Of a stretch of DNA of 64,000 bases, positions 1-7,499 are shown piece after piece. The stretch is from positions 124,001 through 188,000 of the forward strand of contig NZ_JACHLM010000002.1 of NCBI RefSeq assembly GCF_014207965.1, in the 5' to 3' direction. This stretch comes from Brevundimonas bullata (GTDB taxonomy: Bacteria > Pseudomonadota > Alphaproteobacteria > Caulobacterales > Caulobacteraceae). Numbering within the stretch: the stretch's first letter is position 1; each line of letters begins with the position of its first letter. Under the pieces are notes generated by a model. It did not search any database. It saw nothing but the letters and a program-made list of their open reading frames with translations, and had not been told where the DNA came from. Both the position numbers and the translations under genes were made by a program.

Positions 1-1409
1 AAATAGTGGTCCGTGAACTGCGGCTGCTCGGGATCACGCGGCCCCACGCCCAGGGCGTCGTACAGGCCGTCGATCGACAGGAAGCCCAGCGAGTCGACCT
101 CCAGGATGGCGCGCATCTCGTCCATCGTGTGGGTCGCGGCCATCAGCTGCGTCCGCTCGGGCATGTCGATGCCGTAGAAGTCGGGGAAGAGGATCTGCGG
201 GCTGGCCGAGCGCAGGTGAACCTCCTTGGCGCCCGCTGCGCGGACGGCGCGGACCAGCTTCAGCGAGGTGGTGCCGCGCACGATCGAATCGTCGATCAGG
301 ACGACGCGCTTGCCTTCCAGCGCAGAGCGGTTGGGGCTGTGCTTCATGCGCACGCCCTTCTGCCGGGCGCCCTGGCTGGGCTGGATGAAGGTGCGACCGA
401 GGTAGTGGCTGCGGATGATGCCCACTTCGTAGGGGATGCCGCTTTCCTGAGCATAGCCCAGGGCTGCAGGCACGCCGGAGTCCGGCACCGGCACGACGAT
501 GTCAGCCTCGACCTGGAACTCGCGCGCCAGACGGCGGCCCATTTCCTTGCGGACATTATAGACCGAGTGGCCGTTCACGACGCTGTCGGGGCGGGCGAAA
601 TAGACATACTCGAACAGGCAGGGACGGGCGGCGCGGGCCGGGAAGGGCTTGATCGAGGTCAGGCCTTCTTCGTCGATCACGACGACTTCGCCATGTTCGA
701 TATCGCGGATGAAGGTGGCGCCGATGGTGTCCAGAGCGCAGGTCTCGGACGCCAGAACCCAGGCCTCTCCGACCTTGCCCAGCACCAGAGGCCGGATGCC
801 CAGGGGGTCGCGGGCGCCGATCATCTTGTAGCGGGTCTGGGCGACCAGGGCGTAGCCGCCTTCGATGCGGCCCAGGGCGTCGATGAAGCGCTCGACGATC
901 TTGGCCTTACGGCTGCGGGCGATCAGGTGGAGGATGGCCTCGGAGTCCGAGGTGGACTGGAAGATCGCGCCTTCCGACACCAACTGGCCGTGCAGGTGCT
1001 TGAAATTCGTCAGGTTGCCATTGTGGGCGATGGCGATGCCGCCCTGGTCCAGATCGGCGAACATCGGCTGGATGTTGCGCAGGAAGCTGCCGCCGGCGGT
1101 GGAATAGCGGGTGTGGCCGACCGCGGCGCCGCCGGGCAGGCGGGTGGTCAGTTCGGCGTTGCCGAAGGCCTCGCCGACGAGGCCCTGATGGCGCTCGGTG
1201 TAGAAGCGTTCGTCATGGACGCTGGCGATGCCGCAGGCTTCCTGTCCACGATGCTGCAGGGCGTGCAGGCCCAGGGCGACGATGGAGGAGGCTTCGTTGT
1301 CGGGTGCGCCCCAGACGCCGCAGACGCCGCATTCCAGCCGTAGCTGGTCGTCCTCCGGCTCGCGCCAGTGTTCGCGGTGAACGATGGGATCGGCGATATG
1401 GTGGCGCAT
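1..1409 (-). CDS. purF: Amidophosphoribosyltransferase (partial, C-terminus off window)
   Basis: PurF makes 5-phosphoribosylamine from PRPP and glutamine, the first committed step of purine synthesis. Reading the minus strand from the ATG at 1409 gives MRHHIADPIV, then a short propeptide and CGVCGVWG, with Cys27 as the expected N-terminal nucleophile after cleavage. Family features follow in order: the LQHRGQEACGIAS motif, HNGNLTNF, CLFEYVYFARPDS (a candidate Fe-S ligand Cys) and the PRPP loop VVLIDDSIVRGTTS. About 469 codons are visible and the frame is still open at base 1, so roughly the last 30 residues are missing. A GGAG sits about 8 bases before the start. The gene lies 82 bases after cvpA, the usual cvpA-purF pair. 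Confidence 0.96.
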   Translation of the reverse strand, partial: MRHHIADPIVHREHWREPEDDQLRLECGVCGVWGAPDNEASSIVALGLHALQHRGQEACGIASVHDERFYTERHQGLVGEAFGNAELTTRLPGGAAVGHTRYSTAGGSFLRNIQPMFADLDQGGIAIAHNGNLTNFKHLHGQLVSEGAIFQSTSDSEAILHLIARSRKAKIVERFIDALGRIEGGYALVAQTRYKMIGARDPLGIRPLVLGKVGEAWVLASETCALDTIGATFIRDIEHGEVVVIDEEGLTSIKPFPARAARPCLFEYVYFARPDSVVNGHSVYNVRKEMGRRLAREFQVEADIVVPVPDSGVPAALGYAQESGIPYEVGIIRSHYLGRTFIQPSQGARQKGVRMKHSPNRSALEGKRVVLIDDSIVRGTTSLKLVRAVRAAGAKEVHLRSASPQILFPDFYGIDMPERTQLMAATHTMDEMRAILEVDSLGFLSIDGLYDALGVGPRDPEQPQFTDHY

Positions 1410-1491
1410 CGTCAGGCTCCGATGACCGGGAACAGGGTAACTCAGGCGGTGGCGCCGCGCACGTAGTCCGCCATTGCGTCGAGGGCAAGGC

Positions 1492-2028
1492 TCATTGATC
1501 CGAAAACCCTTCGCGGACGGACGAACCGACGACCGGCGTCAGGGCGTCAGCGCCCTTTCCGAGGGTCGGCAGCACCATCTGGATGGTCTCCGCAGCCTTG
1601 GCGCTGACCGGGGCCAGGGCGGCTTGGGTCAGCCAGTGCGGAGGATTGTCGGTCATGACGCCCATGATGGTCAGATGCGCCGCGCCGATCAGGGCCAGGG
1701 CCCGCACCAGCCCGAGCGCCAGACCGAAGGTCTGGTCAAAGGCGCCCAGCGCATTCCCGCGCGCGCCCTTGGAAATAGCCGACCCCAGGAAGCGCAGGCC
1801 GAAATAGAGAATCAGAAATGTCAGCCCCACGGCCAGCACCGAGCCGGCCCAGTCGGGATCGACCAGCGACCGCCCGAACGGCGCGGTCCAGGGCAGGGTG
1901 ATCAGGGCCAGAAGCCCGGCCAGGAAGAAGCTGAACAGGGCCGTCAGCTCGCGCACGCCGCCCCGGAACCAGCCGGCGGCGCCGGAAGCTAGAAGCACAA
2001 GGATGACGAAGACGTCGTAACCGGTCAC
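1492..2028 (-). CDS. cvpA: CvpA family inner-membrane protein
   Basis: This 178-residue protein has the CvpA layout: an N-terminal hydrophobic segment starting MTGYDVFVILVLLASG, a GWFRGGVRELTAL motif and about four membrane spans. CvpA proteins were first linked to colicin V export and sit upstream of purF in many bacteria; their biochemical role is unsettled. The gene lies 34 bases after radA and 82 bases before purF on the same strand, so radA-cvpA-purF is probably one transcript. The C-terminal tail after the last span is polar and not recognisable. Confidence 0.9.
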   Translation of the reverse strand: MTGYDVFVILVLLASGAAGWFRGGVRELTALFSFFLAGLLALITLPWTAPFGRSLVDPDWAGSVLAVGLTFLILYFGLRFLGSAISKGARGNALGAFDQTFGLALGLVRALALIGAAHLTIMGVMTDNPPHWLTQAALAPVSAKAAETIQMVLPTLGKGADALTPVVGSSVREGFSDQ

Positions 2029-2062
2029 ACGCGCTGCAATCGCTGGAGGAAGAGAGGTGGCC

Positions 2063-3436
2063 TCAATAGCGGTTTTGGGAGATTCGCTCGACCACCTCGG
2101 TCAGCAGGCCGGCGGCGGTGACGACGACGTCACCCTTCTTGACCTTGCCCTTGGCCTGGGCCGGGGCCAGGGCGCGGTCGAAGCCCAGCTTCTGCGCCTC
2201 TCTCAGCCGGGCCTCGGCGCGATTGACGGCGCGGACCTCGCCCGACAGGCCGATCTCGCCGAAGACGACGCAGCCCTGGGGCAGGGGCATATCCAGCGCC
2301 GAGGAAATCAGGGCGGCGGCGGCGGCCAGGTCGGCGGCGGGCTCGCTGATCCGCAGGCCACCGGCGATATTCAGATAGACGTCCTTGTCTCCAAAGCCGA
2401 GACCGCAGCGCGCCTCCAGCACGGCCAGCAGCATGGCGAGGCGACCATTGTCCCAACCCACGACCGCGCGTCTTGGCGTGCCGTATGCCGAAGGGGCCAC
2501 AAGCGCCTGTATTTCCACCAGAACAGGTCGAGACCCTTCAATGCCCGCAAAGACCGCGGCGCCGGGCGCCCGCTCCTTGCCTTCGCCGAGGAAGAGGGCG
2601 GACGGGTTGGTGACTTCGCGCAGGCCGACGTCGCTCATTTCGAAGACGCCGATTTCGTCGGTGGCCCCGAAACGGTTCTTGCCGGCGCGCAGGATGCGGA
2701 AGGGATAGCCGCGCTCGCCCTCAAAGCTGAGGACCGCGTCGACCATGTGCTCGACCACGCGCGGCCCGGCGATCTGGCCGTCCTTGGTGACGTGGCCGAC
2801 CAGAACGATGGCCGGGCCGCCGTCCTTGGCCAGCCGCACCAGTTCGGCGGCGCAGGCGCGGACCTGGGTGACCGAGCCGGGTCCGGCCTCGTGGGCGTCG
2901 GACCACAGGGTCTGGATGGAATCGATGATGACGATGTCGAACTTGTCGCGCTTCAGCGTCGTCAGGATTTCGCGAAGCGCCGTGGCCGAGGCCAGCGACA
3001 CGGCGGCGTCGGCCACGCCCATGCGCTTGGCGCGGGCGCGGATCTGCTCGATGGCCTCTTCGCCCGAGATATAGGCCACCCGCGCGCCGTTGCGCGCCGC
3101 CTTGGCCGTGACTTCCAGCAGCAGGGTGGACTTGCCCACGCCAGGGTCGCCGCCCAGCAGGATGGCCGAGCCGGGCACCACGCCGCCGCCGCAGACGCGG
3201 TCGAACTCGGTCACGCCGGTGACGATTCGCGGCGGCTCGGGCGTGTCGGATTGCAGGGTCTCGAACTGCAGCCCGCGTCCGCGCGCGGTCGAGGTCGGCT
3301 TCATCGCCCCTGGCGGGGCCGACTTGGACTCCTCGGACAGGCAATTCCACTCGCCGCAGCCGGAGCATTGCCCCGCCCACTTGTTGTGAACCGCCCCGCA
3401 GGACTGACAGACATAGAGAAGGGTATCGCGCGCCAT
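2063..3436 (-). CDS. radA: DNA repair protein RadA
   Basis: RadA (Sms) is a RecA-like ATPase that promotes branch migration in recombinational repair. The 457-residue protein has a C4 zinc finger (Cys10, 13, 24, 27), a Walker A motif GGDPGVGKS near 95-103, a Walker B-like IVIIDSIQTL near 168-177, the RadA signature KNRFG at 253-257 and a C-terminal Lon-like domain ending about residue 450. Length and domain order are normal for the family. It is the first gene of a probable radA-cvpA-purF transcript. A plus-strand membrane gene separates it from alr. Confidence 0.97.
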   Translation of the reverse strand: MARDTLLYVCQSCGAVHNKWAGQCSGCGEWNCLSEESKSAPPGAMKPTSTARGRGLQFETLQSDTPEPPRIVTGVTEFDRVCGGGVVPGSAILLGGDPGVGKSTLLLEVTAKAARNGARVAYISGEEAIEQIRARAKRMGVADAAVSLASATALREILTTLKRDKFDIVIIDSIQTLWSDAHEAGPGSVTQVRACAAELVRLAKDGGPAIVLVGHVTKDGQIAGPRVVEHMVDAVLSFEGERGYPFRILRAGKNRFGATDEIGVFEMSDVGLREVTNPSALFLGEGKERAPGAAVFAGIEGSRPVLVEIQALVAPSAYGTPRRAVVGWDNGRLAMLLAVLEARCGLGFGDKDVYLNIAGGLRISEPAADLAAAAALISSALDMPLPQGCVVFGEIGLSGEVRAVNRAEARLREAQKLGFDRALAPAQAKGKVKKGDVVVTAAGLLTEVVERISQNRY

Positions 3437-3596
3437 GACCCTGACCTAGCAGGAATCGCGGCGCGGGCGAGTGGGGATCCTATGGCCTGCGACCGGACCT
3501 GACGCAGGGTCGCGCGCGGGTTGCATTGAACCTCATATCCCCGTCATCCTGCCAAGCTATAGCGCCGATACGACTCAACCCCCGCCGAGGCCGCCC

Positions 3597-4238
3597 ATGA
3601 CCGCTCCCAACCCGCCCGCCATCGATCCGGGCCTCGTCGCCCGGGTGCAGAACATCCTGATGCGGCCCAAGCTGGAATGGCCGGTCATTGCGGCCGAATA
3701 CGCCACGCCGCGCAGCCTGTTCGCACGCTACGCCATGATCCTGGCGGCGATCGGCCCGGTCGCGGGCTTGATCGGCGGCCAGTTGTTCCCGATTCACATC
3801 TTCGGTTCAGTAATGCGAACCCCGGCGGTTGGCGGACTTCTGGGCGCCATCGTCTCCTGGGGCTTGTCGCTGCTCTCGGTCTTCGTGCTGGCCCTGATCA
3901 TCGACGCCCTGGCCCCGACCTTCAACGGGACCAAGGACAAGGTCCAGTCGATGAAGGTGGCCGTCTATTCGATGACGGCGGCCTGGGTCGCGTCGATCTT
4001 CAACCTGTTCCCCGCGCTGGCCTGGCTGGGCGGCCTGCTGGGCCTGTACGGCTTCTACCTGCTCTACCTTGGCCTGCCGACGCTGATGAAAACGCCTCAG
4101 GACAAGGCCCTGGGCTACACCGTCGTCGTGGTTATCGCCGCCATTGTGCTGGCCATGGTGGTCAGTGCTATCGCCGCTGGCGTGGTCGCCAGCTTCGTGA
4201 TCGGAACGGTCGGCCTGGGCGCGCTGGCGCTGAGCTAA
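3597..4238 (+). CDS. Yip1-family integral membrane protein
   Basis: A 213-residue protein with about five hydrophobic segments, opening MTAPNPPAIDPGLVARVQNIL and continuing with the LMRPKLEWPVIAAE segment typical of bacterial Yip1-domain proteins, in which a conserved tryptophan and Pro-Lys precede the first span. Bacterial members have no firmly known function. The frame is open upstream to 3471, but the ATG at 3597 gives a family-like N-terminus, so it is preferred. The gene runs against its neighbours and ends 3 bases from the alr stop, so the two converge with almost no spacer. Confidence 0.75.
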   Translation: MTAPNPPAIDPGLVARVQNILMRPKLEWPVIAAEYATPRSLFARYAMILAAIGPVAGLIGGQLFPIHIFGSVMRTPAVGGLLGAIVSWGLSLLSVFVLALIIDALAPTFNGTKDKVQSMKVAVYSMTAAWVASIFNLFPALAWLGGLLGLYGFYLLYLGLPTLMKTPQDKALGYTVVVVIAAIVLAMVVSAIAAGVVASFVIGTVGLGALALS

Positions 4239-4241
4239 GGC

Positions 4242-5279
4242 CTAGCCCACGTAGAGGCGCGGCACGCGCGGCGTGATCGAGGTCAGCATCTCATAGCTGA
4301 TGGTTCCCGCCGCCGTCGCCGCGTCGTCCACCAGACGATGGGCGCCGAAGATCTCGACCGTGTCGCCGGCCGCCACGTCCAGGCCGGTGACGTCCACCGC
4401 CAGCACGTCCATCGACACCCGGCCGATGATGGGGCGAAGTTCGCCAGCGACCCAGACCTGACCGCGCGGGCTGTTGCTGCGCATGACCCCGTCAGCATAG
4501 CCGGTCCCGCAGGTCGCCACGCGCATGGGCGACTCGGCGCGATAGCCCTGCGAATAACCGACCGTCTCGCCCGCCGGCACGTCGCGCACCTGCATGATCT
4601 GGGCGTTCAGCGTGGCCACCGGGGCGATGCGGCTGTCGGGCTTGCCCTCAGGCCCGCCGCCGAACAGGCAGATGCCGGGGCGCGCGGCGTCAAAGGCGAA
4701 GTCCGGTCCCAGGAAACAGCCGCCCGAGTTGGCGAAGGACCGCGTCACCCCCGGATAGCGCGTGACTGCGGCGGCATAGGCGTCGCGCTGGGCCCGGTTC
4801 AGCGGATGGGCCGGTTCGTCGGCGCAGGCCAGATGCGTCATGATCAGCTCCAGCCCTTCGAACGGCTCGGGTGCGTCCTCGACGCGGAAACCCAACCGGT
4901 TCATGCCGGTATCCAGTTGCAGACCGCAGGCGCCGCCGCCCGCCGCCGTCCAGGCCGAGATCTGGCCGGGTTGGTTCAGCACGGGCCGCAGGTTGGCCGC
5001 CTTGATCATGGCCGCAGACGATCCGTGGCAGCCGTCCAGCACATAGATGACCGGCTCGGGTCCGATGGCCTCGCGCAGCAGCACGCCCTCGGCCGCCCGC
5101 GCCACGAAGAAGGTCCGCGCCCCCTCGGTCATCAGCCGCTTGGCCACTGCGGCGGCGCCCAGGCCGTAGCCGTCGGCCTTGACGACCGGATTGACCGGCA
5201 CGCCGATCAGGCCCTGCAGGGTGTGGAAATTGCGCGCCAGGGCGCCGAGGTCGACGGTGAGGGAGGCGGGGAGGGACAT
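4242..5279 (-). CDS. alr: Alanine racemase
   Basis: Alr is a PLP enzyme that interconverts L- and D-alanine for peptidoglycan. The N-terminal barrel carries VVKADGYGLGA, with Lys34 as the expected Schiff-base lysine when counted from the ATG at 5279. The C-terminal half has the VGYSQGY segment and the GRVSMD and DVT motifs of fold-type III racemases. An in-frame ATG at 5315 would add twelve residues that do not look like the family, so 5279 (MSLPASLTVDLG) is chosen, giving 345 residues. It lies 51 bases after dnaB on the same strand. Confidence 0.95.
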   Translation of the reverse strand: MSLPASLTVDLGALARNFHTLQGLIGVPVNPVVKADGYGLGAAAVAKRLMTEGARTFFVARAAEGVLLREAIGPEPVIYVLDGCHGSSAAMIKAANLRPVLNQPGQISAWTAAGGGACGLQLDTGMNRLGFRVEDAPEPFEGLELIMTHLACADEPAHPLNRAQRDAYAAAVTRYPGVTRSFANSGGCFLGPDFAFDAARPGICLFGGGPEGKPDSRIAPVATLNAQIMQVRDVPAGETVGYSQGYRAESPMRVATCGTGYADGVMRSNSPRGQVWVAGELRPIIGRVSMDVLAVDVTGLDVAAGDTVEIFGAHRLVDDAATAAGTISYEMLTSITPRVPRLYVG

Positions 5280-5330
5280 AGACGCCCTTATGCCGCAAGA
5301 TTCATGCGGCGCCACGACCCTTGGGCCGAA

Positions 5331-6839
5331 TTACTCGGGAATATCGGCGAAGGCGCCGCCGTAGCGATCGTCGTGGGCCAGGTTGCCGAAGCGGACGGTG
5401 TCCGCGTCGAAGGCCAGCTTGACGATGCCGATGGGGCCGTGACGCTGCTTGCCGATGACGACCTCGGCCTGACCCTGCAGCCGGTCCATGTCCTGCTGCC
5501 ATTGAAGGTGCTCCTCGGACCCCTCGCGTGGTTCGGCGCGGCCCAGATAGTAGCTCTCGCGATAGACGAACATGACGCAGTCGGCGTCCTGCTCGATCGA
5601 GCCGGATTCACGCAGGTCGGACAGTTGCGGGCGCTTGTCTTCACGCTGTTCGACCTGACGCGACAGCTGCGACAGGGCGATGATCGGCACGCCCAGTTCC
5701 TTGGCCAGGGCCTTCAGGCCGCCGGTGATCTCGGACACTTCCTGCACCCGGTTCTTCTGACCGCCGCCTTCGCCGGTCGTCACCAGTTGCAGGTAGTCGA
5801 CGATGATCAGGTCCAGGCCATGCTCCATCCGCTTCAGGCGTCGCGCGCGCGCCGCCAGCTTGGAGATGGAGATGCCGCCGGTGGCGTCGATATAGAGGGG
5901 GCTCTCGCCGATCTCGACCGCCGCGTCGCGCAGCTTGCCGAAGTCCGAGGCGTCGATCTCGCCCTTGCGCAGCTTGTCCGAGGACACGCCCGACGCATCG
6001 GCCAGAATACGCATGGCCAGCTGTTCGGCGCTCATTTCCAGAGAGTAGAAGGCCACGACGCCGCCGTTGACGGTCTTGCGGCCCTCGGGCGTCGGTTCCC
6101 ACTGATAGGCGCGGGCCACGTTGAAGGCCATGTTGGTGGCGAGCGCCGTCTTACCCATCGACGGACGACCCGCGAGGATCAGAAGGTCGGACGGGTGCAG
6201 GCCGCCCAGCTTGCGGTCCAGGTCGTTCAGGCCGGTGGCCAGACCGGCCAGCTTGCCCTCGCGCTGATAGGCCTCGCCCGCCATTTCGACGGCGCCGGCC
6301 AGGGCGGTCGAGAAGCTGACGAAGCCCGACGACGGCTTGCCCGTCTCGGCCAGCGAATAGAGGGTCTGTTCCGCCTGTTCGATCTGTTCGTCGGCGGGCG
6401 TCTCGGGGTTGGGCGCCTGCTTGATCATCTCGCCGCCGATACGGATCAGGTCGCGGCGCAGGGCCAGGTCATAGATGACGCGGGCGTAGTCGGGGGCGTT
6501 GGCCGCCGGCGGGGCGCGGTCGACGAGGTCGGCGAGGTAGCGCAGACCGCCGAACTCATGGAAAGCCGGGTCCTGCTTGAACCGCTCCATCAGGATGGTC
6601 GGCTCGGCCAGCATCCCTTGGCGGATGTGATCCTCGATCGCCTCGAACAGCCGCTGGTGGAAGGGCTCGTACATATGCGAGCCACGCAGCCGGTCGCTCA
6701 GCCGCTCGAACACGGCGTTGTCGAACATCAACGAGCCCAGCAGCGCCTGCTCCGCCTCCAGGTTGTGGGGCATGGACGAGACGGTGACCTGATCGGTTCC
6801 GTAGGGCATGGGGGCGAAGGCGTTCATGGGACTAGGCAT
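5331..6839 (-). CDS. dnaB: Replicative DNA helicase DnaB
   Basis: DnaB is the hexameric 5'-3' helicase of the replisome. The 502-residue protein has the N-terminal DnaB domain (SSMPHNLEAEQALLGS near 21-36), a linker, and the RecA-like helicase domain with Walker A GRPSMGKT at 224-231, Walker B-like LDLIIVDYLQL, and the later LSQLSRQVEQR motif. An in-frame ATG four codons downstream (MNAFAP) is an equally good start. There is no sign of an intein. It is probably co-transcribed with alr, a pairing seen in other Caulobacterales. Confidence 0.97.
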   Translation of the reverse strand: MPSPMNAFAPMPYGTDQVTVSSMPHNLEAEQALLGSLMFDNAVFERLSDRLRGSHMYEPFHQRLFEAIEDHIRQGMLAEPTILMERFKQDPAFHEFGGLRYLADLVDRAPPAANAPDYARVIYDLALRRDLIRIGGEMIKQAPNPETPADEQIEQAEQTLYSLAETGKPSSGFVSFSTALAGAVEMAGEAYQREGKLAGLATGLNDLDRKLGGLHPSDLLILAGRPSMGKTALATNMAFNVARAYQWEPTPEGRKTVNGGVVAFYSLEMSAEQLAMRILADASGVSSDKLRKGEIDASDFGKLRDAAVEIGESPLYIDATGGISISKLAARARRLKRMEHGLDLIIVDYLQLVTTGEGGGQKNRVQEVSEITGGLKALAKELGVPIIALSQLSRQVEQREDKRPQLSDLRESGSIEQDADCVMFVYRESYYLGRAEPREGSEEHLQWQQDMDRLQGQAEVVIGKQRHGPIGIVKLAFDADTVRFGNLAHDDRYGGAFADIPE

Positions 6840-6951
6840 AGCCCTAAGCGACGCCTGCGTCAGACGCGGGCGCCGCCTTGGTCGTGGACATCCGACGGCG
6901 CCTGTGGACGGTCCCGAAAATCCCCGTCGGATCAGCGGCGCGGCCGTGACT

Positions 6952-7317
6952 TCAGGCGGGGCAGGGATGCTCCGCCGCCATCCATTCCCGCACGGCCTGG
7001 GTCACGCTGATGTTGCGCCGCGCCGCCGGGATGGCGTTGAAGCGCGCCAGCAGGGCATCAGCGGAAACACCGACCTTTTCGGGCATACAGGTGGCTGGGC
7101 GGCGGCCTGCTGCCTGCGCCGCGGTCTGCTCGCTGCGGACGGCGGCGAAGGCCTGCTTGGTCTCGTTCATCAGCCGCCGCGTGTCCGACCGCAGCAGGGC
7201 GGTCGGATTGCGCGGGATGCGATTGGCCGAGGTCAGGAATTCCTGAACCGTCATGGCGCTGGCGCTGCCCGCCCAAAGGCTGGCGGCGACGGCGAGGATA
7301 AGCGTGGCTTTTTTCAT
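6952..7317 (-). CDS. Small secreted protein resembling the Rap1a/Tai family
   Basis: A 121-residue protein with a clear Sec signal peptide (MKKATLILAVAASLWAGSASA, likely cut after residue 21). The mature part has two cysteines, Cys77 in a CMPEKV segment and Cys119 in a terminal EHPCP. Spacing and context (C-P-E, a helix, R-x-x-I-x-x-x-x-A-V-x-x-W, then PC) resemble Rap1a/Tai-type periplasmic proteins, some of which neutralise peptidoglycan amidase effectors. No effector gene or secretion cluster is nearby, so an immunity role is not supported here. The family call is tentative; the secreted, disulfide-bonded nature is more secure. Confidence 0.6.
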   Translation of the reverse strand: MKKATLILAVAASLWAGSASAMTVQEFLTSANRIPRNPTALLRSDTRRLMNETKQAFAAVRSEQTAAQAAGRRPATCMPEKVGVSADALLARFNAIPAARRNISVTQAVREWMAAEHPCPA

Positions 7318-7442
7318 ACGGACCCCTCCGATTGGAATGGCCCAGCTTGGTTCGATGTCTGTGGCGGAACAATGGCTGCCGAGGCGGCCATGGCGGCGGC
7401 CCGCCGTAGCCGCGACGTCGTTCCCTCAGCAGCAGCGTCCGG

Positions 7443-7471
7443 CGCGAGGAGGAAGAAGGCCCCTCCTCGCG
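7443..7471 (-). terminator. Hairpin downstream of the TonB-dependent receptor
   Basis: A perfect 10-bp inverted repeat (arms 7443-7452 and 7462-7471) with a 9-base loop lies just past the receptor stop codon in its direction of transcription. There is no good T-run after it, so it may be a weak terminator or an mRNA 3'-end stabiliser. Confidence 0.4.
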
Positions 7472-7499
7472 GGGACTGCCGCCTAGGCAGAGGTTTCGA

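Noticed and set aside
4338-7010. Very long plus-strand open frame (890 codons) opposite alr and dnaB
   Set aside because: It is antisense to two clear genes. Its Gln/His/Asp/Gly-rich composition is the usual mirror of GC-rich codon bias. Similar long frames opposite aspS, ppk, rnd/purM and the ABC-F gene are rejected for the same reason.
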